The notes under the pieces are model-generated. The model ran no database searches. It was not told the origin of the DNA and saw only the letters and a program-made list of their open reading frames with translations. From Myxococcales bacterium (GTDB taxonomy: Bacteria > Myxococcota_A > Polyangia > Polyangiales > JADJMO01), in the NCBI GenBank assembly GCA_016709545.1, contig JADJMO010000017.1, forward strand, positions 1 to 64,000: a DNA stretch of 64,000 bases, written 5' to 3'. Positions 21,606-33,864 of the stretch are shown here, one piece after another; the first letter of the stretch is position 1; every line of letters starts with the position of its first letter. Made by a program: the position numbers and the translations under genes.

Positions 21606-22439
21606 GGTTCCTCGTGATCGGCGACCCGATCGCCCACTCGCTGAGCCCCGTCATGCACCGCGCGGCGTTCGCGGCGCTCGGCCTCGACCACACCTACGAC
21701 GCCGAGCGCGTCGACGCGGCGCACCTGCCCGCGGTGCTGGATCGGCTGCGGCGCGGGGCGATCCACGGGGTCAACGTCACGGTCCCCCACAAGGTCGCGG
21801 TGATCGCGCTCGCCGACGTGCAGACCGCGGAGGTCTCCCCGGATCGAGGCGGCGAACACGCTGGTGCTGGATCGCACCGGGCGCCTCGTCGCGCACAACA
21901 CCGACGCGGCCGGACTGCGCGCCGACCTCACGCGGCACGGCGTCACGGCGACGCGGGCGCTGATCCTGGGCACGGGCGGCGCGGCGCGCGCGGCCATCGT
22001 CGCCCTGCAAGACCTCGGCGCCCGGGTCGCCGTCGCGGGCCGCGACGCGGCGAAGGCGCTGCTCCTGTCGCGCGCGCTCGGCGTCGACGTTGCGCCGTGG
22101 GACTCGCTCGCGTCCCCGATCGCGCCCTACGACCTGGTCGTCAACGCCACCTCGGCGGGCATGGCCGGGGGCCCCGACGGCGGGCCGATCGCCGCAGCCT
22201 GGGCGCGGGCGCCGCGGGTCGAGGGCGCGTCCGGCTACGACCTCGTCTACCGCCCGGCGGTCACCCCGTTCGTGGCGGCGGCCGGATCGCGGGGGATTTC
22301 CGGCCTCGGGATGCTGGTCGAGCAGGGGGCGCGGGCGCTCTCCCTGTTCCTCGATCGCCCGATCCCCGACGAAACGCGCCAGGCCATGGCCCTCGCGGTG
22401 GCCCGCCACCTCGCTGGCGCGCCGGGCCCGACCGGCTAG
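21602..22439 (+). CDS. aroE: Shikimate dehydrogenase (one frameshift)
   Basis: About 279 residues once repaired. VIGDPIAHSLSPVMHRAAFA, VNVTVPHKVAVIALAD, NTDAAGLRADL, LGTGGAARAA (Rossmann loop), VVNATSAGM and GLGMLVEQGA are the AroE signatures. The enzyme reduces 3-dehydroshikimate to shikimate with NADPH in aromatic amino-acid synthesis. The frame changes near 21840, inside TCCCCGG: deleting one C restores a family-like RIEAANTLVLDR. An essential gene broken once in a C run points to a consensus error. It is translationally coupled to xseA. Confidence 0.9.
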
Positions 22440-22450
22440 GATCCATCCCG

Positions 22451-23053
22451 ATGCGCCCCCTCGTCCTCTTCGTGGCGTCGATGGCCCTGTCCACCCTGGC
22501 CGTGCACGGCGTCGACGTCGGGACCGCCGAGGCCTCCACGGTCGTCGCGATGACCCTGCCCGATCTGGTCGACAAGAGCGACCTCGTGTTCGTCGGCATC
22601 CCCAAGTCGCGCGTCTCGCGCTGGGAGGGTGGCCGCATCCTCACGTACACCACCGTCGCGGTCGACCAGGCCATCGGCGGCAACGTCAAGGCGGGCGGCA
22701 CGGTCGTCGTGCGCACCTACGGCGGCGTGGTCGACGGCATCGGACAGGTCACCCACGGCGAGGCGGTGCTCAAGCCCGGCACCCCCATGCTGCTGTTCCT
22801 CCGGCCGCTGCCGCCCGGCACCAAGCCCTCGGAGCCCTCGGTGGCGGTGACCGGCATGGCGCAGGGCGCGCTCCCCATCGTCGTCGGCACGGACAAGGTC
22901 GCGCGCGTCGTGCCCGACGTGAGCCAGCTCGCGCTCGTCCAGAAGCCCACCGAGAAGCTGCCGCCGGCCTCGGTCGCGGTCGCCAACAAGCCCCTGACCG
23001 ACACGGTCACCTCCGTGCGCGCGCTGTGGGCTTCCAAGGATGCGAAGAAGTAA
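22451..23053 (+). CDS. Exported hypothetical protein upstream of a matrixin protease
   Basis: 200 residues with a signal peptide ending near AEA and a mature domain beginning VVAMTLPDLVDKSDLVFVG. It has strands (ILTYTTVAVDQAIGG, TVVVRTYGGVVDGIGQVTH) and ends in an acidic/basic tail. I know this type as an uncharacterised myxobacterial exported family often found beside matrixin-type proteases, an association that comes from memory rather than a search. It overlaps the start of the protease gene by 14 bases, so the two are very likely an operon. Confidence 0.7.
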   Translation: MRPLVLFVASMALSTLAVHGVDVGTAEASTVVAMTLPDLVDKSDLVFVGIPKSRVSRWEGGRILTYTTVAVDQAIGGNVKAGGTVVVRTYGGVVDGIGQVTHGEAVLKPGTPMLLFLRPLPPGTKPSEPSVAVTGMAQGALPIVVGTDKVARVVPDVSQLALVQKPTEKLPPASVAVANKPLTDTVTSVRALWASKDAKK

Positions 23054-23962
23054 CTTCGCCGTCGGTTGCGTGGTGGCCGTTGCGTCGCTGCTCTCGGCGG
23101 GGCGCGCCGAGGCCTGGTGCCGCACGACCACCAACCGCGATTTCATCGCCTCGGTCGACCAGCCCTGCGACACCGACGGGCGGGTGCTCTACTGGGCCTC
23201 GCGCTGCGTCGGGTACTCGGTGCAGCGAGACGCGAGCGCGCAGGTCGACCTCGACACCGCGCGCAAGCTCGCCGCGCGCGCGTTCGACGAGTGGACCTCG
23301 CTCGACTGCCCCGCCGATCCCATCGCCTGTGGCGGCCCCTCGGTCGGCAAGCCGAGCATGAAGGTGCAAGACCTCGGGCCGGTGTCGTGCAACTGCGTCG
23401 AGTACAACCAGAAGGCCGGCAACGCGAACATCATCATGTTCCGCGACGAGGGCTGGATCGACTGCAACGGCGAGCCCAAGAAGGACGCCGACACCGTCAT
23501 CGCCCTCACCACGGTCACCTTCAGCACCGACTCGGGCGAGATCTTCGACGCCGACATCGAGATCAACACCGCCAACGTGCAGGTGACCACGAGCGAGTCG
23601 GCGGTGGTGTTCGACCTCTGGTCGGTGCTCACCCACGAGACGGGCCATTTCCTCGGCCTCGCGCACACCCAGCCGAGCAACACGGCGGCCACGATGTACC
23701 CCCGCTACGAGCCGGGCAAGACGTTCATGCGCGACCCGTCGGACGACGACCGCTGCGCGATGTGCGCCGCGTACCCGACCGGGCGCTCCACGATCTGCGA
23801 CGCTGCCCCTCGCCGCGGGCTCGCGCTCGACTGCGAGGGGCGCGACCCGGCGGCGGCCAAGAAGGGCTGCCAGTGCAGCACGCCCGGGGCCGGCGAGGAC
23901 GGCCCCACCGCGCTCGTCGCGCTCGGGGCCCTCGCGCTCGTGGGCGCAACGCGCCGCCGCCG

Positions 23963-23978
<16 letters not shown>
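23040..23978 (+). CDS. Matrixin-type zinc metalloprotease with MYXO-CTERM-like tail
   Basis: 312 residues. A signal peptide (VASLLSAGRAEA) is followed by a Cys-containing pro/catalytic domain. The zinc motif is HETGHFLGLAH near residue 200, with a downstream TMYP Met-turn, as in peptidase family M10A. The C-terminus has a CQCSTPGAGEDGPT segment, one hydrophobic helix and an RRRR run, the layout of MYXO-CTERM signals that are cleaved during surface anchoring. The protein would therefore be a surface or secreted protease. It is convergent with thiC and overlaps it by 16 bases. Confidence 0.88.
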
Positions 23979-25837
<1,859 letters not shown>

Positions 25838-25840
25838 GAC

Positions 25841-25952
25841 GCTTCCCTCCGCCGGCATTGTCCGGTTCAGGTTCCGAGGGTCCGGTGCATGCCGATCGCC
25901 AGCGTGGCGGTGACTGCGGCCGTCTCAGCCCGAGTGGGCTCCCCTAGCAAGA
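25841..25952 (-). promoter_or_regulatory. TPP riboswitch (THI box) upstream of thiC
   Basis: Read on the minus strand, the leader has the conserved TPP-aptamer elements in order: AGGGGAGCCC, GGGCTGAGA, GACCCTCGGAACCTGAACC, AATGCCGGCGGAGGGAAG. The last element ends three bases before the thiC ATG. This suggests that ligand binding hides the ribosome binding site (GGAGGG lies inside the aptamer's 3' strand). I did not fold it computationally. Confidence 0.93.
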
Positions 25953-26036
25953 GGGAGTGGTCGTCGACCCCTGGGTGGGCGTCAACTCCAGCTCGGCGGT
26001 GACGAAGCGGCTCCTGGCGTGCGACCCTCGGCGGCG

Positions 26037-26306
26037 ATGCCCCGCGCGCTCGCCTTCGCCCTGCTGCTCGCCCTCGGGTGTGGTCCGTCCAAGCACGCCA
26101 GCGGCGGCGCGACCGGGCAGGAGAAGGCGAAGGACAAGAGCAAGGGCGGAAGCTGCAGCAGCCAGTGCAAGAGCAAGAACGCGCAGTGCGAGGACGTGTG
26201 CCTGCAGCAGGACTGCGACGTGGCACCCTCGTCGTGCAAGTCGGAGTCGGACGGGTGCAGCGTGCAGTGCAAGAAGTCGCTCGACGTGTGCCTGAAGGGC
26301 TGTTGA
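26037..26306 (+). CDS. Small cysteine-rich lipoprotein
   Basis: 89 residues. A short signal peptide with lipobox (LLLALGC) leads to a 20-residue Gly/Lys linker, then ten cysteines. Two copies of C-x3-C-x6-C-x3-C flank a Cys-poor middle segment. This suggests a disulfide-stabilised helical hairpin pair. No family is recognised. It is transcribed divergently from thiC; the TPP leader lies in the gap. Confidence 0.7.
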   Translation: MPRALAFALLLALGCGPSKHASGGATGQEKAKDKSKGGSCSSQCKSKNAQCEDVCLQQDCDVAPSSCKSESDGCSVQCKKSLDVCLKGC

Positions 26307-26309
26307 GCG

Positions 26310-26891
26310 CTACTCGAACTCGAGGCTCACCTCGTACAGATCCTGTCCCCACAGCTCTCGGGGGAGCACGAGGGCGGGCTCGAGGCCCTCGACGACGAGC
26401 ACCGGCAGCGGCCCCTGTCGGATCGGACCGAACGAGTAGTCGCGGCGTCGCAGCAGCACCCGCGCGATGTCGCAGGCGAAGCCCATCGAGAGATCGAGGG
26501 GGACGGCGGCGCGGAAGCGATGAACGTCCTCGCCCTCGAGCCCCAGCGTGACCATGCCGTGCACGAGGCGGTGTGCGGGCGGTGGGTGCGCCAGCGAACG
26601 GAGCCTGTTCATCTCGTCGGCGATCTCCCAGAAGACGTCCGGCAGCCGCTCGAGGGCTGGCTCCCGGGCGATCAGGATCGTCCCGAAAGCGTCGTCGGAA
26701 CCATGGGCGAAGCTGCTGGTCGGCGCCGTGAGCAGCCAGCCGAGCGCGACCTCACCCTCGAGGAACACGCGCTTCTGGGCCCCGAACCACACCGAGGTTT
26801 CGACCCGGTCGTGGACGGGCGACGCCAGGTAGGTGATGTCCCAGCGCCGGGGCGTGCGGGCGCGATGGCGGGTGGCGCCGAGCAGGCTCAC
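26310..26891 (-). CDS. Hypothetical protein coupled to the TPR/C39 gene
   Basis: 193 residues, no signal peptide or membrane segment. Sequence such as RVFLEGEVALGWLLTAPTSS, RLPDVFWEIADEMNRLRSLA and DLSMGFACDIARVLLRRRDY looks like a normal globular protein, but I do not recognise it. Its GTG start overlaps the stop of the upstream giant TPR gene (GTGA at 26888), so it is translated from the same message and probably works with that protein. Confidence 0.65.
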   Translation of the reverse strand: MSLLGATRHRARTPRRWDITYLASPVHDRVETSVWFGAQKRVFLEGEVALGWLLTAPTSSFAHGSDDAFGTILIAREPALERLPDVFWEIADEMNRLRSLAHPPPAHRLVHGMVTLGLEGEDVHRFRAAVPLDLSMGFACDIARVLLRRRDYSFGPIRQGPLPVLVVEGLEPALVLPRELWGQDLYEVSLEFE

Positions 26892-29800
26892 AGGACCCTC
26901 AGCGCGCGGGGGGTCAGGAGAGCGAGCGCGACGCCCGCGACGAGCACCTCGGCCAACCGGAAGAAGATCGGCGCCTGCTCGGTGTACCCCATGACCACGA
27001 AGACCAACGCCAGCACGAGGCCCGTGGAGGAGAACGGGTAGGCCTGGGGAAGGAGGGCGCTGACCGAGCGTCCGCGCCAGACGATCTTCTCGGCGATGGA
27101 CATCGCGGCGCGCGTCCCCGACCCGAAGGACGCCGTGATGGCCGTGAAGGCGACCTGACCCGCGCCGGGGGCTATGTTGTGTCGAAGAGACGCGATGCGC
27201 TCGGCCGCGTCGGCATAGAACGAGAGCTCGCTACGCTGCTCCTTCGCGAGGGGCGCGAGCAGCTCGTCCACCTCCGCGACCGCCGAGGTGCCGCACAGCT
27301 CGTAGGCGAGCAGGATGCGGTGCCACGGACCACACCCCCCCGGATCGTCGAGTCCCGCCCGATGCAGGATCGCCGCCCGACGGAGCAGCCCGAGCTCGCG
27401 GAACGCGGCGGCCTTTCGCCAGCGCGCCTCCGGCGTCAGGTCCGACGGCGCGAGGCCCGCGGACCAGGCGAGCAGACGGAGCCAGGCGCGCGCAGAGTGG
27501 AACCCGGCCACCACCACCTCGACCGAGCTCGGATCGGAGCGGAGCCAGCGGCGGTGCGCGAAGGCGACCCAGGTGAACGCGTGGAGCAGGCCGTACTCCG
27601 CCTGACGGCGCAGGCCGACACGGGCCATGCCTTGCGCCGCCAGGTGCGCCGCGGGGCGCGCGAACGGGGAGGGAATCGGGACCTTGCGACGCCGCGCGGT
27701 CTGCGCCCACCACTCGCCCGCGGCCCCTCGAGTGTCGGTGCGGCCGACGAGCCGGGTCATGATCTCAAAGCCGAGGTTCGCGCGGCCGTGGAGCGCGCAG
27801 ATGCGCAGCGCCACGAGCAGCGGAGCAGCGTCGCCGGGCTTCACGACGAGCTCGGAGAGGACCGCCTCGATCGTCGCCTCGTCGCCGCGGTCGAGCGCGA
27901 TCTGCAGGGCCTGCGTGCGCGCGTCGTCGGGCTCGAGGTGGGGAGCCACGCGCGCGAGCAGCGCCTCGGCGGCTGGCGTCGACCGGACGCGCTCGAGGAC
28001 GAGGAGCTGTCGCGGCCCACACGTAGCCGGGAGCCATCCGATGGGCTTCGACGAACGCCGCGCGCGCAGCCTCGCGATCGCCGACCGCGAGCAAGGCGCC
28101 GGCGAGGTGACCATGGGAGACCTCGTCCTCGGGGTGGGCCGTGACCAGGCGCCGCGCGAAGGTGGCGGCCTCGGCCGACCGCCCCACGCGGGGCGCGAGG
28201 TCGCACGCGGCCTGCAGCAGCTCCGCGTCGTTGGCCTCCACCGAGAGCGAGCGCTCGATCACGTCCCAGGCCTCGGTCCACTCGCCGTGGGCCTCGTGCA
28301 GCTGCGCGGCGAGGACGGCGAGGCGAGGCTCTGGACCTCCGTCGGCCCCGAGGCAGGCCTCGATCGCGGCCGCGTGGTCTCCGCGGAGCTCGTGGGCCCG
28401 CGCGCGGAGCCGCTGCACGGCGAGGCGGCCGTGCCCCACGTGGGGCATCGCGGAGAGCACCTGCAGCGCTTCGTCGGCCTTCCCGTCGTCGACCAGCAAG
28501 CGCGCCAGCGGCATCCCGTGGCGGGCGTGCGCGGGACCACGGGCGTGCTCGAGCCGGGCGAGCGGGATTGCGCCCTCGGGCTCGCCGGCCCCCTTCTTCC
28601 AACGGTGGAGCGACGCCCACACGCCGATCTCGGTGGGCTGCCGCCGGACGAAGGTCTCGGCGAAGCGGATGGCGCCCGCGGCGTCGTCGTCCTGGAAGAA
28701 CAGCCGCGAGCGAAGGTCGAGCAGGGTCAGGCTCCCCGGCGAGAAGCGCAACCCTTGCTCGAGCACCGCCTTGGCGCGCGGGCGCTGCCCCGTCGCGACG
28801 AGAGCCTGAGCCAGACGCTCGACCGCGACGTCGTAGCCCGGGCTCTGGGCCACCGCGCGCTCGAGGCGCTCGATCTCGGCCGCGGGGTCGCCGCGCTGCG
28901 CCGCGACCTGAGCGGCGTCGACCCAGGCCCGAGGTACGTGAGGGAACCGTCGCAGCATGGCCGTGGCGAGCGCCTCTGCGGCGTCGAGCTCGCCCGCCTG
29001 CAGCCGCGCGCGCAGCGCGATGGAGCCGGCGAGGAACAGCTCCGGGCGCTCCTCGAGGGCTCTCTCGGCGAAGACTCTCGCCTCGGTGGCGAGCCCGTTC
29101 TGCACGGCGAGCTCGAACCAGGTGTGGATCGCGTCGCCGGACACGCTGCGCGCCACGACCTCGTCGACCATCGCGCGGAGGCGCTCCGACCGCTCCAGGG
29201 CCGGGAACGTCTGGAGGTACGCGACCCGCACCGCGGCGTCCGGATCGATCGCGAGCACCCGCGACAGCGCGGCGCGCGTGCCCTCGACGTCGCCGGCGAG
29301 CTGGCCGAGCAACGATCGGAGGTGGTGGAGGCTCGGGTGATCCGGCGCCACGACCGACGCCGCGGCGCAGGCGGCCTCCGCGTCGGCGAGCCGCCCCAGA
29401 TCCGAGAGGGCGATCGCCCGCTCGCGAAGGGCCCAGCCGTTCGTGGGATCGTCGGCGATCAGCGCGTCCAGCACCTCGAGCGCGCGCGGGTGATGGTGCT
29501 CGCGCAGCAGCTGCGCGCGGAGCACGAGCAGTCGCCGCTGGTGAGGAAACCGCGAAAGCGTCGCGTCCAGGTGCTCGATGGCGCGCGAGAGCTGGTCGCC
29601 GTGGACCCACGTCTCGACGAGCGCCTCGTGGGCCTCGTCGAGCGGGTTGACGGTCAGGATCTCACACAGCGCCTCCGCGGCGCGCTCGAGGTCTCCCTCG
29701 CGGCGCGCGAGCCGGGCGACGGCCCGGAGGTGGGGCACGCGGTGGGCCTTGCCCTCCACCTCGGCGAGGAGCGCACGCGCGCGGTCCAGCTCACCACGGT

Positions 29801-31889
29801 CGACGAGCGCGACCGCCACCGCGCACCGGGCGTCGGCGTCGTCCGGGCGGAGCGCGAGGAGCTCGTCGACCACCGCGGTCGCGCGCGGACCGTCGTCGAC
29901 GAGGTCGTAGGCCCGCGCCAGCGTGAGGTGGGGGCCGGCGGAGCGGCGACCGGTGGCCGCCGTCCGGGCCTTCAGGTGCTGCAGCCCGACTTCGGTCTGC
30001 CCGAGCGCGTGGGCGGTGTGGAAGTAGTCGAGCGCCAGCGCTTCGTCCGTCGGCTCGAGGCACGAGGCGAAGCGCAGCTCGTCGAGGGCCCGCCCGTGGT
30101 CTCCGAGCCCGCGGAAGAGGCGCGCGCGCAGGGCGTACCCAGGCCCGCGGTCCGGCCGCGCGCCGATCGAGGCCCCGAGCCACCGCTGCACCTCGTGACG
30201 ACGTCGGACGTCCTCGAGGGCGTCGGCGGCGCGCACCTCGTCGAACAGCGGGTCGTGATCGCCCTCGCAGGCGACGGCGAGGGCTGCCTCGGCCTTCTGG
30301 ATGTCCACGCGGCGCAGCACCCGCACGAGCCCGAAGCGCGCCCACGCCGCCTCCGCAGCGCGCGAGCATCCGCTCGAACACCCCGGCCAGCGCCTCGAAG
30401 TCGTCGTCGTAGCTCCCGAGCGCCAGCGTCGCGCGGTCCGCGAAGATCGGCTCACCGGCGAGCGAGGCGGACAGCTCGACGGCCCGGTCGCGCGCGTGGG
30501 CGCGGAGCGCCAGGTGGAGCTCGTGGAGCCGGTCCCAGAGGGTGTCGTCGGGCAGCCGGGGCACCGTGATGCCTCGACCCTCGGGCACGACCACGAGCCC
30601 GCGCGGTCCCGTCGACCGCTGGCCGTCGAACAGCCCCTCGTGGGCGACCTCGAGGAGGACGGGCACGAACGGGTCGCGGAGGAACAGCGTGCCGCGAGCG
30701 TCGTCGTAGCCGACGACGGCCTGCGCGTGGGCGCTGGCCGTCGCGACGGTGCTGAGCAGGAACGGCAGGCCCGCGTCGACCAGCTGCTTCGTCGAGGCGA
30801 AGTCGACGGTGAACTCGCGGGCGGTCCAGCCCCTGCCCTCGGCCCACGCGCGCGCGCTGTGGGCCGGCGTGCCGTCGTAGCAGATGGCCTCCGCCACCTC
30901 GAGGTGGTCGGTCGGCGCCTCGAAGTAGCGCGCGAGGGCGGTCAGCGTGGCCGGCGCGCAGGTGAGGTGGTGCTGACGGACGAACTCCACGTCGAGGATG
31001 CGGCGAGGGGCGTCGACCGGTGCGGCCGCGAGGCGCGCGCGGAGGGCCGTGAAGAACGGGGCGTCGGCGCGCTCGGCCTCCGCGATCGCGAGGGCGCGAT
31101 CGCCGCGGAGGTAGGCCACGTCGGAGCGTCGAGCCGCGAGGTTCGCGCGCGTCGGAGCGTCGAGCCAGGGACTGCACCTCTCGAACGCGGCGAGGGCCGC
31201 CCAGGCCTCGTCGTAGCGCCGTTCCTCCTCGTACAGGGTCGCGACGAACCAGTGCAGGTCACCGAAGTCTCCGCGACGGGTGACCTCCTCCAGCGTGGCG
31301 ATCGCCTCGGGGCGCCGGTTGGTGATCGAGAGGACGTGGGCCACCACCTGCGCCCGCCCGCGCGCGAACCCGGGGTCCTCGACCGACGAGGCCACCGCGA
31401 GCGCCTCGGCGTATCGATCGCTCCGCTCGAAAAGGTGCGCGCGGGCGAAGGCGACCCAGGGCGACGGTGGAGCTCGACCGAGCAGCTCGGCGGCCCGCTC
31501 GAAGTCGCGGAGCTCGATCAGCACGCGCGCGACGGTCGAGAACCAGCGTCCTTGCGCGCTGTCTGGCTCGGTCGGGTCCGGGGTCACCCGCGGGCGAGCG
31601 CCCACGCGGCGCCGGGGTCGCGGTGCTCCGCGGTCATCGCCACGTGCAACGCGCGCCCGTCGAGTCGCCGCGGGTACCGACGCAGGACTCGGAGGTCGAG
31701 CCGGTGGCTCAGCCCGGCGTCGCCGAGACGCACGGCGAGCCGGCTGGCGAACAGGAGGTTGTCGAGGCCCGACCAGGTCGCCGGCGGGGAGAAGTCCGCG
31801 AAGCGCCCGTGGATCGCGAGCACCTGGCCCTGGTCGTAGAGCGCCTCCAGGGCCTCGCGTTCGACGGTGCTCGGCTCCCTCGGGTCCAC
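26888..31889 (-). CDS. Giant TPR protein with internal C39-like peptidase domain (three frameshifts)
   Basis: About 1667 codons when frames are joined near 31590, 30360 and 28040. The N-terminal 300 residues are TPR-like (ARVLIELRDFERAAELLGRA, YDEAWAALAAFE). A papain-like C39 domain follows: QHHLTCAPATLTALARYF with the catalytic Cys at about 30960, then HAQAVVGYDDARGTLFLRDP supplying His and Asp. More than fifteen TPR-like units follow (EIERLERAVAQSPGYDVAVE, AHRMAPGYVW). The C-terminus has two hydrophobic helices. C39 domains cleave peptide leaders during export, so a processing or sorting role at the membrane is possible. The upstream neighbours encode a MacAB-like pump 59 bases away on the same strand. 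Confidence 0.7.
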
Positions 31890-31948
31890 CGCCGACGAGA
31901 GAGCCGCGACCGAAGGACGCTGTCAACGCCTGTTCCGCTCGCGCCGAG

Positions 31949-33148
31949 CTACTCGTACCGGAGCGCCTCCACCGGATCGAGCTGCGCGCCGCTGCGGGCG
32001 GGGAACACGCCGCTCAGGATCCCGACCACGCACGCCGAGCCGAACGCCACCGCGGCGATCCACGGCGAGAACTGCACCGGGATGGCCGGGGCGAAGCGGT
32101 GCACCGTCATGATGATCGCGACCCCGAGGCCGAGCCCGACGCCGCCGCCGCACACGCTGATCAGCACGCTCTCGAGCAGGAACTGCCACAGGATGTCCGC
32201 GCGCGTGGCGCCCATCGCGCGCCGCACGCCGATCTCGCGGGTGCGCTCGCGCACCGAGACCAGCATGATGTTCATGATCCCGATCCCGCCGACCAGGAGC
32301 GAGATGGAGGCGATGCAGAGGAGCACCCAGGTCATGGCCGACGTGATCGTGTTGAACGTCTGCAGGAGGTCGTCCTGGCTCTGGATGGTGATCACGTGCT
32401 CGCCGTTGCGGCGGCGGGCGAGGATCTCCTCGACCTGCGCCATCGCCTGGCCGACGTCTTCCTTGGCGCGCGCCGCCGTAATGATGCTGCCGATGTCGTC
32501 CTTGCCGAACAGGTCTTGCGCGGCGGTGGCGGGGATGAACACGAGGTCGTCGAGGTCGAAGCCGAGCGAGGTGCCCTTGGCCTCCATGATCCCGACCACG
32601 CGGAAGCGCCCCTCGGCGATGCGCACCGGCTTGCCGAGCGCGGGCTCCTCGCCGAACAGCTCGCGGACCACCGTGCGGCCGAGCACCACCACGCGGCGGC
32701 GGCCGTCGAGGTCTTCCTGGCGCACGAACTCGCCGATGGCCACGTGCATGTTGCGGAGGTCGGCGAAGCTCGGGCCGACGCCGATGACCGACACGTCGCG
32801 GGTGCGGCCCTGGTAGCGCACCGAGCCGCCGCCCTGCACCACGGGCGAGACCGCGCGGAGCAGCGTGCCCTGCCGCTCGAGCGCGCGCACGTCGTCGATG
32901 GTGAGCGGCTTGGTGCTCGAGAGCGGCGGGCCGCCCATGCCCTTCGTCTCGCGCTTGCCGGCGGTGACGATGAGGAGGTTCGTGCCGATGCCGCCGATCG
33001 TGTCGTCGAGGTACTTGCGCGCGCCGTCGCCGACGCTCACGAGCAGGGTCACCGCGAGCACGCCGATGATCACGCCGAGCATGGTGAGCGACGCGCGCAC
33101 CTTGTTGGCGACCAGCGCCGCGAACGCGGAGCGGAGGTACTCGATCAT
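31949..33148 (-). CDS. MacB/FtsX-type ABC transporter permease
   Basis: 399 residues. An N-terminal membrane helix (SLTMLGVIIGVLAVTLLVSV) precedes a large periplasmic MacB_PCD domain. Three C-terminal helices surround the conserved GIGIMNIMLVSVRERTREIG and RRAMGATRADI motifs. It lacks an ATPase domain, which is supplied by the overlapping upstream gene (ATGA at 33145). MacB-type transporters are mechanotransmission pumps that drive efflux of peptides, lipoproteins or drugs through an adaptor and outer-membrane channel. Confidence 0.92.
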   Translation of the reverse strand: MIEYLRSAFAALVANKVRASLTMLGVIIGVLAVTLLVSVGDGARKYLDDTIGGIGTNLLIVTAGKRETKGMGGPPLSSTKPLTIDDVRALERQGTLLRAVSPVVQGGGSVRYQGRTRDVSVIGVGPSFADLRNMHVAIGEFVRQEDLDGRRRVVVLGRTVVRELFGEEPALGKPVRIAEGRFRVVGIMEAKGTSLGFDLDDLVFIPATAAQDLFGKDDIGSIITAARAKEDVGQAMAQVEEILARRRNGEHVITIQSQDDLLQTFNTITSAMTWVLLCIASISLLVGGIGIMNIMLVSVRERTREIGVRRAMGATRADILWQFLLESVLISVCGGGVGLGLGVAIIMTVHRFAPAIPVQFSPWIAAVAFGSACVVGILSGVFPARSGAQLDPVEALRYE

Positions 33149-33864
33149 GGCAACCCCGCGGGCGGCCCGTCGTACTCGACCTGGCCGTCGACCAGCCGGA
33201 TGACCCGCCGGGTGCGCCGGGCGATCTCGAGGTCGTGGGTCACGAGCACCACGGTCGACCCCATCTCGCGGTTCAGGTCCTCGAACAGGTCGACGATCTC
33301 GCGCCCCACCTTCTGGTCGAGGTTGCCGGTGGGCTCGTCGCCGAGGATCAGCTCGGGCTTGTGCACGATCGCGCGCGCGATCGCCACCCGCTGGCGCTCG
33401 CCACCCGAGAGGCGCTCGGGGTGGGCGTCGAGCCGGTGCCCGAGCCGCACGCGCTCGAGGGCCGCGCGCGCCCGCGCCCTCCGCTCGCGCACCCCGACGC
33501 CGGCATACCGGAGCGGCAGGGCCACGTTGTCGATCGCGGTCGTGTGCGGCAAGAGGTGGAACGCCTGGAACACGAAGCCGATCGTGCGGTTGCGGAGCGC
33601 CGCGAGCTCGGAGTCGCCGAGCGCGCCGACGTCCCAGCCGGCGAGCCGGTAGGTGCCGCTGCTCGGCGTGTCGAGGCAGCCGATCTGGTAGAGCAGCGTG
33701 CTCTTGCCCGAGCCGGAGGGCCCGATGATCGCGACGTATTCGCCGCGATCGATCGAGAACGTGAGGCCGCGCAGCACGTCGACGGTCTGGTCGCCGACCA
33801 CGAAGCTGCGCCGCACGTCGGCGAGCTCGATCAGCGCCTCGGCCTCGCGCGCGACGGCGCTCAC
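33145..33864 (-). CDS. ABC transporter ATP-binding protein (MacB/LolD type)
   Basis: 239 residues. Walker A is IGPSGSGKSTLL, Q-loop region GFVFQAFHLLP, signature LSGGERQRVAIARA, Walker B LILGDEPTGNLD and H-loop LVTHD. The extended N-terminus (SFVVGDQTVDVLRGL) is typical of the MacB/LolD group. A GTG start overlaps the adaptor stop (GTGA at 33861), and the stop overlaps the permease start. All three subunits are thus translated as one unit. Confidence 0.93.
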   Translation of the reverse strand: MSAVAREAEALIELADVRRSFVVGDQTVDVLRGLTFSIDRGEYVAIIGPSGSGKSTLLYQIGCLDTPSSGTYRLAGWDVGALGDSELAALRNRTIGFVFQAFHLLPHTTAIDNVALPLRYAGVGVRERRARARAALERVRLGHRLDAHPERLSGGERQRVAIARAIVHKPELILGDEPTGNLDQKVGREIVDLFEDLNREMGSTVVLVTHDLEIARRTRRVIRLVDGQVEYDGPPAGLP

